Part shown: one piece after another, positions 8,535 through 17,152 of the stretch
How the letters are laid out: each line of letters opens with the position of its first letter
Numbering within the stretch: the first letter of the stretch is position 1
Origin: Candidatus Kerfeldbacteria bacterium
Lineage (GTDB): Bacteria; Patescibacteriota; Patescibacteriia; UBA9570
Assembly (NCBI GenBank): GCA_003512175.1
Contig: DOSP01000019.1
Span: forward strand, 1-19,674
Length of the DNA: 19,674 bases
Reading direction: 5' to 3'
Translations under genes and position numbers: made by a program
The notes under the pieces: model-generated
Told to the model about the DNA's origin: nothing
Database searches by the model: none
What the model saw: only the letters and a program-made list of their open reading frames with translations

Positions 8535-9688
8535 TGCGACGTATTCGCACTATCACCGCTCACTGGCATCTTCCCAACTATACGTTATTGGGTTTGCTAC
8601 TGATTCTACTGGTGTTTGGCTTAATCATGTTGTCCTCGGCCAGTTCTGTGGCTGGTTTCGAAAAATTTGATGATCCCTACTACTTTGTGAAACGGCAATT
8701 GCTCTATGGCGTATTATTTGGCATCCCGATGATGTGGATCTTATCACGCGTGGATTATCATATTTGGAAACGCTACGCTTTTCCATTAGTGGTGATTAAC
8801 ATTATCTTCCTGCTGATGGTGATCGTCCCAGGGATCGGTGTGGAATTATTGGGAGCCCGCCGCTGGGTCAATTTTGGAGGGATTTTGTTTCAACCATCTG
8901 AGCTGATTAAACTGACATTTTTATTGTACCTGGGTGTCTGGTTAGAAGCCCGGCAACGCAGCCGTACGATTCACGATGTCTCAACCGGCTTTGCCCCATT
9001 CATGACTATGATCGGTTTTTTGGTCTTAATGATTGCTGGTGTACAGAAAGATCTTGGTACGATGGTGGTGATTGCCGTGATTGCGGTGGTGGCGTACTAC
9101 GTAGCCGGTGCACCCTGGAAACATCTAGGGGTGATTGTGGCCAGTGGTATTGGCGTCTTATTGTTTTTAGTGAAAGTGCTGCCGCTGTTCATTCCGTCGT
9201 TTAGTTACCGAGCTAATCGGTTAACCGTGTTCCTGAACCCTGATCTCGATCCATTAGGCATTGGTTTTCATATCAACCAGGCATTGTTGGCTATTGGTTC
9301 AGGCGGCTTTTTCGGGTTAGGGCTAGGTCATTCGCGCCAAAAGTTTAACTACTTGCCAGAAGTATCGACCGATTCGATTTTTGCGGTAGTGGCTGAAGAA
9401 ATGGGTTTTATTATTGCATTAAGTGTGGTGGCGTTGTATGTGGGTATCATGTGGCAAGGGATTCAAGTGGCGAAAACCGCGCCGGATAACTTTGGTAAGA
9501 TTGTCGCTGCTGGCATTATCACCTGGATTACCTTTCAGGCTATCGTGAATATCATGGCGATGTTGTCGTTACTGCCGCTGACTGGCATCCCATTACCGTT
9601 TATCAGTTATGGCAGTACCTCGATGGCCACGTTGTTGGCAGCCGTCGGTATTTTAATCAACATTTCCAGGCAAACTGTCCAACGCTAG
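8534..9688 (+). CDS. ftsW: FtsW, SEDS-family peptidoglycan glycosyltransferase
   Basis: Predicted SEDS glycan polymerase of the divisome, which links lipid II disaccharides outside the membrane together with a class B penicillin-binding protein. The 384-residue chain has about ten hydrophobic helices. Signature blocks are ARRWVNFGGILFQPSELIKL (108-127), QKDLGT (171-176), STDSIFAVVAEE (278-289, with the conserved Asp280) and PLPFISYGSTSM near the C-terminus. The usual QPDLGT block reads QKDLGT here. Its place directly before murG in a wall-gene block favours FtsW over the elongation paralogue RodA. The start shares one base with the upstream stop (TAATG) and murG follows after one base, so the three are probably translated in series. 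Confidence 0.93.
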   Translation: MRRIRTITAHWHLPNYTLLGLLLILLVFGLIMLSSASSVAGFEKFDDPYYFVKRQLLYGVLFGIPMMWILSRVDYHIWKRYAFPLVVINIIFLLMVIVPGIGVELLGARRWVNFGGILFQPSELIKLTFLLYLGVWLEARQRSRTIHDVSTGFAPFMTMIGFLVLMIAGVQKDLGTMVVIAVIAVVAYYVAGAPWKHLGVIVASGIGVLLFLVKVLPLFIPSFSYRANRLTVFLNPDLDPLGIGFHINQALLAIGSGGFFGLGLGHSRQKFNYLPEVSTDSIFAVVAEEMGFIIALSVVALYVGIMWQGIQVAKTAPDNFGKIVAAGIITWITFQAIVNIMAMLSLLPLTGIPLPFISYGSTSMATLLAAVGILINISRQTVQR

Positions 9689-9689
9689 T

Positions 9690-10667
9690 ATGCGTATCAT
9701 GTTCAGTGGGGGAGGTACCGCCGGATCCGTCACACCATTACTGGCTTTAGCGGAACAACTGAAGAATCATGAGTTGTGGTTTGTCGGTACTCACACTGGA
9801 GTAGAACGACAATTGGTCACTGGCATGACGTATTTGACATTACCTGCCGGAAAATGGCGCAGATATTTTTCTTTACGAAATGTGATTGATCCGCTTATCA
9901 TCATTGGAGCATTTTATAAAGCCTGGTATTTATTATTGAAGCATCACCCAGACGTTGTCGTGTCTGCTGGTGGATTCGTATCTGTCCCACTGGTGTGGGC
10001 GGCGTGGTGGTGCAACATTCCTGTGCTGGTGCATCACCAAGATATGTGCATGAGTTTGGCAACTCGTTTGATGAAGCCATTTACGAGTGTTCTTACAAAA
10101 GCAACAGAAGTAGGTAACCCGGTACGTGCGCTGACTGTTAAGACCAATACGTTTACACTCAATCCGACCATACCAACTATACTCATCATGGGCGGTGGTA
10201 CTGGCGCCCAAGCCATTAACGATCTCGTTTCATTGGAACTCTGTCAGCATTATAATGTAATACATAGTACCGGAACAGGAAAAATTTCAAAAAAAATTGA
10301 TCACAGTCATTATCAATCGTTTACTCTATTAACCGATACATTTGCTGAGGCGTTGTCTAAAGCAGATCTGGTTGTATGTCGTGCCGGGTTTGGAACGATT
10401 TCAGAATTAGCGGCTTTGGGCAAAGCCGCTATTGTTATACCGATACCGCAGTCACACCAAGAAGATAATGCCAAGTGGTTAGAAGACCACCAAGCTGCCG
10501 TGGTAGCATCACAAAGTGAATTAACTCAAGAGAAACTGATTCAACTGATCAAGACAACTTTGTCAAAACGATCTCAATTAGAAAGCAGCATCAAACAATT
10601 ACTTCCGAGCAACGCCACCAGCACTTTATGTCAGATCATCGAACGCCTCGGCAATTCCGATCGTTGA
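9690..10667 (+). CDS. murG: MurG-like UDP-GlcNAc:lipid I GlcNAc transferase, divergent
   Basis: Predicted GT-B glycosyltransferase on the inner membrane face that adds GlcNAc to lipid I to form lipid II. The N-terminal glycine loop is GGGTAGSVTPLLAL (7-20). The position that is normally His in GGTGGH is Ser13. The second glycine loop, MGGGTGAQAIN (167-177), matches the family GGSxGA pattern. The motif at 115-118 is HHQD where typical MurG has HEQN. The UDP-sugar-binding block VCRAGFGTISELAALGKAA is close to the family consensus. At 325 residues it is shorter than E. coli MurG (355). Position between ftsW and murC supports MurG. It overlaps folC by 40 bases. Confidence 0.88.
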   Translation: MRIMFSGGGTAGSVTPLLALAEQLKNHELWFVGTHTGVERQLVTGMTYLTLPAGKWRRYFSLRNVIDPLIIIGAFYKAWYLLLKHHPDVVVSAGGFVSVPLVWAAWWCNIPVLVHHQDMCMSLATRLMKPFTSVLTKATEVGNPVRALTVKTNTFTLNPTIPTILIMGGGTGAQAINDLVSLELCQHYNVIHSTGTGKISKKIDHSHYQSFTLLTDTFAEALSKADLVVCRAGFGTISELAALGKAAIVIPIPQSHQEDNAKWLEDHQAAVVASQSELTQEKLIQLIKTTLSKRSQLESSIKQLLPSNATSTLCQIIERLGNSDR

Positions 10668-11860
10668 AACAACTCCAGCAGTTTCTCAGGGACAGTGAAC
10701 CAAAAGCTGGTTTGAGTTACTCATTAATGCGCATGGAACAAGCCGTTGATCGTTTAGCACATCCGGAACGTCGTTATCGCGTAGTGCATGTGGGTGGAAC
10801 ATCGGGCAAAGGCTCAACCTGTCAGATGATTGCCAGTATTCTACAAGCGGCTGGTTACAGCGTTGGCGTGTACACCTCGCCAGCCTTGATCTCACCCTTA
10901 GAACGGATTGTGGTGAACGGTAAATCAATCACTGAACGAACGGCGCTACGCATCACGAATCGTTTGTGGCAGCATGTGGTCAATATTCACCCGAGCCATT
11001 TTGAATTTTTTACCCTGCTCGCGTTTCAATATTTTGCGGACCGTCAAGTAGATTATGCGGTCGTTGAAGTGGGCGTCGGTGGCCGACTGGATGCCACCAA
11101 TGTTGTGCAACCCACCGTGGCAATCGTCACGGATATTGGTTTAGATCACATGAATCTGCTCGGCAACACCAAACAGCATATCGCCAAAGATAAACAAGCC
11201 ATTATTAAACCTAGCTGTATCGGATTAACCGGTTCGCGCTTAGTCAAGCGCGGTGAGTATATTTCCCTGACTGCGGCCAAGATCCATAGCACTACACTCC
11301 ATGGTACAGAGTTCGATTATAAGAGTTTAAAAAAAATTAAATTACGCATGCTCGGCGCCTATCAAGTGCGTAATGCCATCTTAGCCATTGAAGCAACTCG
11401 ACGTTTAGGTGTAGCGAGCCAAGCGATTCGGTATGGTTTACAGCAGGCCTATCAACCGGGTCGCTTTCAGGTTATCTCCAAACATCCGTTAGTGATTGTT
11501 GATGGAGCCCATAATCCCCAGAAAATGACAGCCTTTGTACAGTCACTGAAACAAGTAGTACCGATAGAGCAGAAACGAGTAATTGGTCTTTGCGCCATTA
11601 AACAAACGAAAGATAGTTATCATACCCTCAAGCCATTATTACCTCTGCTTGACGAAATCATCCTGACCACCTTTCCGCGTAGTCATTCATTAACTGAGTT
11701 GGAACGCGTGATTAGGCGACTCAATCGTACAATCAAAGTATCTAAAGTGTCTGATGCACCTACAGCCTACCAGCAATTACGCACTAAACTTCGGAAACAA
11801 GATATCGGTCTCGTGACTGGTTCACTGTATCTCATTGGCAAATTACACCCAGTGCTCTAA
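10628..11860 (+). CDS. folC: FolC-type folylpolyglutamate/dihydrofolate synthase
   Basis: A Mur-ligase superfamily enzyme predicted to add glutamate to folates, or to dihydropteroate, using ATP. Features include the P-loop HVGGTSGKGST (54-64), VEVGVGGRLDATN (146-158, diagnostic of FolC), DHMNLLGNT (173-181), the DKQAIIKP segment (188-195) that should carry the carbamylated lysine, and VDGAHNP (291-297). The length of 410 is normal to slightly short. FolC is not a usual member of the division and cell wall cluster. The ATG at 10628 overlaps murG by 40 bases; an in-frame TTG at 10664 that overlaps the murG TGA stop would give a protein 12 residues shorter and is a real alternative. Neither start has a Shine-Dalgarno. 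Confidence 0.92.
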   Translation: MSDHRTPRQFRSLKQLQQFLRDSEPKAGLSYSLMRMEQAVDRLAHPERRYRVVHVGGTSGKGSTCQMIASILQAAGYSVGVYTSPALISPLERIVVNGKSITERTALRITNRLWQHVVNIHPSHFEFFTLLAFQYFADRQVDYAVVEVGVGGRLDATNVVQPTVAIVTDIGLDHMNLLGNTKQHIAKDKQAIIKPSCIGLTGSRLVKRGEYISLTAAKIHSTTLHGTEFDYKSLKKIKLRMLGAYQVRNAILAIEATRRLGVASQAIRYGLQQAYQPGRFQVISKHPLVIVDGAHNPQKMTAFVQSLKQVVPIEQKRVIGLCAIKQTKDSYHTLKPLLPLLDEIILTTFPRSHSLTELERVIRRLNRTIKVSKVSDAPTAYQQLRTKLRKQDIGLVTGSLYLIGKLHPVL

Positions 11861-11863
11861 AAT
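11835..11863 (+). promoter_or_regulatory. Putative promoter for murC, near-leaderless
   Basis: TTGGCA (11835-11840), a 17-base spacer, then TAAAAT (11858-11863), inside the 3' end of folC. Only 11 bases separate the -10 from the murC ATG at 11875, so a start site near 11870 would leave a leader of about five bases. Confidence 0.5.
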
Positions 11864-11874
11864 GATGGCACTGT

Positions 11875-13248
11875 ATGAAATTTGATCACGTCCAATCAAT
11901 CTATTTTATCGGCATTGGCGGAGCCGGTGTGTCTGGTTTGGCGCGCATTGCCAAACAACTGGGTAAACGAGTGATGGGTTCTGACGCCACCGATAGTGCC
12001 GTGGTACAAGCCCTCCGCCATGAAGGTATTCCTGTACAAGTGCCACAGGACGCTACACTCATGCCATTTGATTACGATCTGTATATCTATTCCGATGCTG
12101 TGCAACCAACCAATGCAGAACGAGCTGAATTGATTAGACGAAAATTAGAAAGCCGCACCATGAGCTATTTCCGGGCGGTGGGGGAAATGATGTCGGTCTA
12201 TCAGCGGCGCATTGCTGTGTCGGGCACGCATGGCAAAACCACCACCACGGCCATGCTCACCCTGGTGTTAGCCGAAGCTGGTTATGATCCAACGGCGATT
12301 GTGGGGAGTGTCATTAAGACTTTAGGCAGTAATGTCCGGGTAGGAAAAGATCAAGAAAATTTTGTGGTGGAAGCCTGCGAGTATCGTGCGCATATGTTGG
12401 AGCTACATCCTAATACGATCATTATCACCAATATTGAAGAAGACCATCTCGATTATTACCGCGACTTGGATCATATTCAGATGACGTTTCAACGGTATCT
12501 GGATTTATTACCAGCTGGCGGTATTTTTGTGCGCAATGCGGACGATTCTGAAAGTCAGGAACTGGGGTTTGAAGGTACTACTGTATCGTTTGGCATTCAC
12601 GCCCAGGCAGATTACATGGCGAAGGATATTTCCAAATCAGGTCATCAGCAAAGTTTTGTAGTGGATGGTGCACGCTACACTATTTATGTCCCAGGTGATT
12701 TTAATATCTATAATGCCTTAGCTGTCATTGCCTATGCGCGTCATTTGGCGATTGATCCCAAAATGATTCAGGCCGGTTTAGATAATTTTACTGGAACCTG
12801 GCGCCGGTTCGAATTAGTTGGTCAGTATCGTGGCGCCGATGTCATTTCCGATTACGCCCATCATCCTACGGCACTGACTAGTACACTGAAGGCGGCTAAA
12901 GAATGGTATCCGGATAAACGAGTGGTGATTGTCTTTCAACCGCATCAACATAACCGGACGAAACGTTTGTTTAAAGGTTTTACAGAAGCGTTTGATCAAG
13001 CGGATTTGACGATCATTCAAGAAGTATTTGATGTGGCCGGTCGCGAAGAAGTGCAGGATCAAACGGTATCGTCAGATGATTTAGTGAAAGCGGTTGAACA
13101 ACGCGGCAAAATGGTGTTGTACTCAAAAGATAATAAACAAACAGTCCAGTTGTTAGCGGAGCATGTGGAAGCGAATGATGTGGTGCTGATTGTGGGAGCC
13201 GGAGATGTCTATCAAGTAGCGGAACAGTTATGTTCGAACAAAACGTAA
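11875..13248 (+). CDS. murC: MurC, UDP-N-acetylmuramate--L-alanine ligase
   Basis: Predicted cytoplasmic ATP-dependent ligase that adds the first L-Ala of the peptidoglycan stem to UDP-MurNAc. The N-terminal Rossmann loop is GIGGAGVSG (13-21), the ATP loop is SGTHGKTTTT (116-125), and the EACEYR block (166-171) with TNIEEDHLDYY (185-195) follows the MurC form seen in Firmicutes-type enzymes. The C-terminus has the VGAGDVYQVAEQL motif. The 457-residue length is normal. The gap to folC is 14 bases and contains the end of a promoter-like element; murB starts 19 bases before the murC stop. No Shine-Dalgarno is seen at the ATG. Confidence 0.97.
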   Translation: MKFDHVQSIYFIGIGGAGVSGLARIAKQLGKRVMGSDATDSAVVQALRHEGIPVQVPQDATLMPFDYDLYIYSDAVQPTNAERAELIRRKLESRTMSYFRAVGEMMSVYQRRIAVSGTHGKTTTTAMLTLVLAEAGYDPTAIVGSVIKTLGSNVRVGKDQENFVVEACEYRAHMLELHPNTIIITNIEEDHLDYYRDLDHIQMTFQRYLDLLPAGGIFVRNADDSESQELGFEGTTVSFGIHAQADYMAKDISKSGHQQSFVVDGARYTIYVPGDFNIYNALAVIAYARHLAIDPKMIQAGLDNFTGTWRRFELVGQYRGADVISDYAHHPTALTSTLKAAKEWYPDKRVVIVFQPHQHNRTKRLFKGFTEAFDQADLTIIQEVFDVAGREEVQDQTVSSDDLVKAVEQRGKMVLYSKDNKQTVQLLAEHVEANDVVLIVGAGDVYQVAEQLCSNKT

Positions 13249-14084
13249 CACTAGCCCCCTTTACCACCTTCAAAATCGGTGGTCCAGCCAAGTATTTTTT
13301 TCGTGCAAAAACCATAGATGAATTAATACAAGCACTGAATAAAAATGCCGGACAGCCGCTCTGTATCCTGGGGGGTGGGAGCAATGTGTTAGTGAACGAT
13401 AAAGGGTTTGATGGTTTAGTGATTAAAGTTGAAATCGGAGGAATTGCCATCAAAGAAAATGCGGTAACAGCCGGAGCCGGTTTACCCTTGAGTGCGGTAA
13501 TTAGGGCGGCGGTAGGAAAAGGCTTGGCTGGTTTAGAATTTGCCACCGGTGTGCCGGCTAGCGTTGGCGGCGCGATCTGGGCCAATTTAGGCTGCCGTGG
13601 ATCAGACATCTCTAAGGTACTAACGGAATGTACCGTGACAGATCGGCAAGGACAAATAACCATGTTATCTAATACGCAATGTCAGTTTAGTTATCGCAAC
13701 AGTATTTTCAAACGCGAACCATTGATTGTCCTCGATGCCACTTTTCAACTGCAGCCCAGTGATCCTACGACGTTACGAAAAACCATGATTGAGTTGTCGA
13801 ATCTGAAGAAGCAAGAACAAAATGTGGGTGAGGATACGGCCGGGTGCACATTTAGAAATCCACCTGATTCCTCAAAATCTGCCGCGCAACTGATTGATGA
13901 GCTGGGGTTAAAAGGCTATCGGATTGGTGACGCTATGGTCTCTCCCACCCATGCGAACTTCATTTTAAACGTGGGCCAAGCCACTGCCGACCAGGTGGTT
14001 CAGCTGATTTCCTATGTAAAACAGCAGGTACGGGATAAGGCGGGGGTACAATTGATGGAGGAGATTGAATATGTTGGCTTTTAA
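13230..14084 (+). CDS. murB: MurB, UDP-N-acetylenolpyruvoylglucosamine reductase, short (type II) form
   Basis: Predicted FAD-dependent reductase that converts UDP-GlcNAc-enolpyruvate to UDP-MurNAc with NADPH. The FAD-binding block GGGSNVLVNDKGFDGLVI (48-65) and GVPASVGGAIWANLG (107-121) are present. The catalytic YRNS block is at 155-158. The proton donor normally given as Ser in GSFFKNP is Cys206 in AGCTFRNPP, a substitution expected to be tolerated chemically. The conserved C-terminal glutamate lies in EEIEYVGF (277-284). The 284-residue length and lack of the extra loop indicate type II. It overlaps murC by 19 bases, and its end contains the hpf promoter. Confidence 0.96.
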   Translation: MFEQNVTLAPFTTFKIGGPAKYFFRAKTIDELIQALNKNAGQPLCILGGGSNVLVNDKGFDGLVIKVEIGGIAIKENAVTAGAGLPLSAVIRAAVGKGLAGLEFATGVPASVGGAIWANLGCRGSDISKVLTECTVTDRQGQITMLSNTQCQFSYRNSIFKREPLIVLDATFQLQPSDPTTLRKTMIELSNLKKQEQNVGEDTAGCTFRNPPDSSKSAAQLIDELGLKGYRIGDAMVSPTHANFILNVGQATADQVVQLISYVKQQVRDKAGVQLMEEIEYVGF

Positions 14085-14093
14085 TGCTATACT
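14065..14093 (+). promoter_or_regulatory. Promoter for hpf-secA, leaderless
   Basis: TTGAAT (14065-14070), a 17-base spacer and TATACT (14088-14093), with an extended -10 (TGC directly before TATACT). The hpf ATG at 14103 begins 9 bases after the -10, so transcription should start within about 2-4 bases of the ATG. No Shine-Dalgarno could fit in such a leader. Confidence 0.7.
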
Positions 14094-14102
14094 CCTTCAG
14101 GT

Positions 14103-14447
14103 ATGAATATACAAATTACCGGAAAAAATATTACTGTAACGCCAGCGTTACAAGCCTATGTAGACGATAAGATTGGAGGTTTAATTAAATATAATGAGGC
14201 TATTACTGAAATCCGCGTGACGTTAGAACACGTCAGAGAGCAGCGGAAAGAGGAATATCGAGCCGCTGCCCAATTGCATGTTGGCCATGAAGTCTTATTC
14301 ACGGAAGAGGTGGCCGTAGATATGTATGGTGCCATCGATATTGTCAAGGATGAACTTATCCGCCAACTACGTGATCTCAAAAACAAATTAGAAACCAAAC
14401 ATCGTAAAGCTAATGCCGCATCACGCGACCTGAAGTCGGCGGTATGA
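14103..14447 (+). CDS. hpf: Short ribosome hibernation promoting factor (HPF/RaiA family)
   Basis: A 114-residue protein with the HPF/YfiA beta-alpha-beta-beta-beta-alpha pattern. It starts MNIQITGKNITVTPALQAYV, then has alternating strands (ITEIRVTLEH, EEYRAAAQLHV) and a final helix rich in Lys/Arg (LIRQLRDLKNKLETKHRK). It should bind the 30S decoding channel and silence ribosomes under stress. It lacks the C-terminal dimerisation domain of long HPF (about 180-190 residues), so it is the short form. It is preceded by its own promoter within the murB end, and its TGA overlaps the secA ATG (14444-14447). Adjacency of hpf and secA is also seen in other bacteria. Confidence 0.93.
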   Translation: MNIQITGKNITVTPALQAYVDDKIGGLIKYNEAITEIRVTLEHVREQRKEEYRAAAQLHVGHEVLFTEEVAVDMYGAIDIVKDELIRQLRDLKNKLETKHRKANAASRDLKSAV

Positions 14448-17146
14448 ACTTTCTAGATAAGTGGTTTGGTGACGACAGCGCCAAAATCGTTAAGTCGCTG
14501 CAGCCAACTGTACAACGCATTAATCAGTTGGAGGCAACGTACGCTGCCCTGTCTGATGATGAACTGAAGCAACAGACAGCCAAATTCAAAGAGCAGTTGG
14601 CTGGCGGTAAAACATTAGATGATATTCTGCCTGATGCCTTTGCGGTAGTACGTGAAGCAGCCAAGCGCGTGTTGGGCCAACGGCATTACGATGTTCAAAT
14701 TATCGGTGGGTTAGTGTTACACCGCGGTACGATTGCTGAAATGAAAACTGGTGAAGGGAAAACTTTGACCGCTACATTGGCCGTCTATACCAACGCCTTA
14801 TCTGGCAAGGGTGTGCATGTGGTCACAGTTAATGATTACTTAGCTCGGCGTGACGCCGATTGGATGGGTCGATTGTATAACTGGTTAGGGTTATCGATTA
14901 GCTGTATTCAAAACCAGATGGTGTCGTACGTGTTTGATCCTGAATACAAGCATCAAGTCGAAGCCGCTACGGGTGAGGAAAATACCGAATTATCGTTTAA
15001 GGTCGATATGGATAATCTGCGGCCCGTACCACGGCACGAAGCCTATCGGGCCGATATTATTTATGGAACCAATAATGAATTTGGCTTTGATTATCTGCGC
15101 GATAATATGGTGACCAACTTTGCCCGTAAAGCGCAACAAGGTTTGCATTATGCCATTATTGATGAAGTCGATAGCATATTAATTGACGAAGCCCGCACCC
15201 CGTTAATTATTTCCGGTGAAGCCGAAGCCGCCACTGACCAATATTATCGCTTTGCCCAGCTCGTAGAACGGTTAGTAGAGAACGAAGATTACAACGTGGA
15301 TGAAAAAATGCGGGTAGCCACCTTAACCGCTGCTGGCATTACCAAGATGGAAGACTGGTTAGGCATCGACAATATTTATGAAGCCGGTGGCGTGACCACG
15401 GTACACCACATCGAACAAGCTTTGAAAGCTTTTGCCTTGTTTAAGCGCGACAAAGATTACGTCGTCAAAAATAACGAAGTCATCATTGTCGATGAGTTTA
15501 CGGGACGCTTAATGCCCGGTCGGCGCTATAGCGAGGGCTTACATCAGGCCATTGAAGCTAAGGAGCGCTTAGAAATTCGGCGTGAATCACGCACCTTGGC
15601 CACGATTACCTTCCAAAATCTATTTCGGCTGTATACCAAGTTGTCTGGCATGACCGGTACAGCGGTGACGGAGAAAGAAGAATTTTATAAGATTTACAAA
15701 TTGGATGTAGTGGCGATTCCCACGCATCAACCGGTGGTGCGGAAAGATATATCTGATTCTATTTTCCGTAATGAACGGGGTAAGCTCAAAGCTGTGGTCG
15801 AAAAAGTTCGGCAGTATCATCAGGCGGGCAACCCGGTCTTGATCGGTACCATTTCCATTGAAAAAAATGAGCGTTTGTCAAAACTTTTGTCCGATGCTGG
15901 CGTGCCACACCAAATCTTGAATGCCAAACAACACGAACGTGAAGCGGAAATTATTGCTCAAGCCGGTAGGAAAGGCGCCGTGACGTTGGCTACCAATATG
16001 GCTGGTCGTGGTGTTGATATTATTTTAGGAGGTAACCCGGTTGATTCAGTGGAAGCAGGAACGGTGCGCCAGGTGGGTGGCCTGGTGGTGATTGGTACGG
16101 AACGCCATGAAGCTCGTCGAATTGATAATCAATTGCGGGGTCGATCTGGCCGGCAAGGGGATCCTGGTATTTCGCAATTTTTCGTCTCCATGGAAGATGA
16201 TCTGATGCGCATCTTTGCGACTGATCGTATTAAATCAATGATGAATACGTTGAAGTGGCCGGAAGATATGCCCATTGAGAATCGGATTGTATCGCGCTCA
16301 ATTGAAACTGCCCAGAAGAAAGTAGAAGGCCATAACTTTGATATTCGTGAACACCTCGTGAAGTATGATGATGTGATGAACCGTCATCGTGAAGTGATTT
16401 ATCGAAAACGGAACGAAATTTTGCAGGCCAAACCGGAAGAGGTCAGTGGCATGATTATGGAATTAGTAGAAAGCGAAATTGAATATGTCGTGTCGTTCCA
16501 TACTAATATGGATAACGAGAAACAGTGGAACATTCAAGAAGTGTACGAAACGGTTCATTCTATTTTTCCCATTGCTCAAGAGCAACGTAAAACGTTAGGT
16601 GATCTGCAACTGCAAGCCGGTGATAAGCTCCAAGATGCCCAAGCGCGTACCAAGATTATGGAGTATCTGACCAGTCTTGCCATAGACCGCTATGCCAAAA
16701 TGGTGGAAGAGGTGGGAAATCCGGAATTGGTGTATAACATCGAAAAAGGTTTTTATTTGCGCGCTATAGATACTCTTTGGGTAGAGCATCTTGATCAAAT
16801 GTCCTATCTGCGCGAGGGGATTGGCCTGCGTGGCTATGGCCAGAAGGATCCATTGGTGGAATACAAGAACGAAGGCTATGGCATGTTTACCGAATTGATG
16901 TCGAATATCCAGAAGCAGGTAGTCTATAGTATTTATAAAATGGCAGACGTGAAAAAGTTGGCCCCGGAACCACAGCAGTTACAAAAACAACATCTGCACG
17001 GTGCCAAGAAAAATATGGCGAGTCAGACAAATAGCTCTGGCCCCGTAGCAGTCCAACCAGCTGAAACGAGTATTCCCAAAGTGGGGAGAAATGAACTTTG
17101 TCCATGTGGCTCGGGGAAGAAGTATAAAAAATGCCACGGGCAATAG
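14444..17146 (+). CDS. secA: SecA, preprotein translocase ATPase
   Basis: Predicted motor that pushes unfolded secretory proteins through SecYEG. The 900-residue chain is complete. Walker A lies in MKTGEGKT (100-107), followed by VNDYLARRD (129-137), GTNNEFGFDYLRDNM (208-222), the DEVD Walker B box (240-243), the AGRGVDI block and LRGRSGRQGDPG. The C-terminal zinc-binding SEC-C motif CPCGSGKKYKKCH (886-898) is intact. Between GLSIS (149-153) and AYRADIIYG (200-208) there are about 46 residues, where E. coli SecA has about 13, giving an insertion of about 30 residues in nucleotide-binding domain 1. The gene is coupled to hpf by an ATGA overlap. Confidence 0.98.
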   Translation: MNFLDKWFGDDSAKIVKSLQPTVQRINQLEATYAALSDDELKQQTAKFKEQLAGGKTLDDILPDAFAVVREAAKRVLGQRHYDVQIIGGLVLHRGTIAEMKTGEGKTLTATLAVYTNALSGKGVHVVTVNDYLARRDADWMGRLYNWLGLSISCIQNQMVSYVFDPEYKHQVEAATGEENTELSFKVDMDNLRPVPRHEAYRADIIYGTNNEFGFDYLRDNMVTNFARKAQQGLHYAIIDEVDSILIDEARTPLIISGEAEAATDQYYRFAQLVERLVENEDYNVDEKMRVATLTAAGITKMEDWLGIDNIYEAGGVTTVHHIEQALKAFALFKRDKDYVVKNNEVIIVDEFTGRLMPGRRYSEGLHQAIEAKERLEIRRESRTLATITFQNLFRLYTKLSGMTGTAVTEKEEFYKIYKLDVVAIPTHQPVVRKDISDSIFRNERGKLKAVVEKVRQYHQAGNPVLIGTISIEKNERLSKLLSDAGVPHQILNAKQHEREAEIIAQAGRKGAVTLATNMAGRGVDIILGGNPVDSVEAGTVRQVGGLVVIGTERHEARRIDNQLRGRSGRQGDPGISQFFVSMEDDLMRIFATDRIKSMMNTLKWPEDMPIENRIVSRSIETAQKKVEGHNFDIREHLVKYDDVMNRHREVIYRKRNEILQAKPEEVSGMIMELVESEIEYVVSFHTNMDNEKQWNIQEVYETVHSIFPIAQEQRKTLGDLQLQAGDKLQDAQARTKIMEYLTSLAIDRYAKMVEEVGNPELVYNIEKGFYLRAIDTLWVEHLDQMSYLREGIGLRGYGQKDPLVEYKNEGYGMFTELMSNIQKQVVYSIYKMADVKKLAPEPQQLQKQHLHGAKKNMASQTNSSGPVAVQPAETSIPKVGRNELCPCGSGKKYKKCHGQ

Positions 17147-17152
17147 ACTTGT

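Noticed and set aside
13013..13663. A 216-codon open frame on the minus strand across the murC/murB junction
   Set aside because: It is antisense to two well-supported enzymes, its product is a low-complexity Pro/Ala/Ser/Leu mix with no motif, and it has no promoter or start context of its own.
3455..14447. Recoding of TGA as glycine, as in some CPR lineages
   Set aside because: TGA ends murJ, the glycosyltransferase, murG and hpf exactly at the next gene start, so it is a normal stop.
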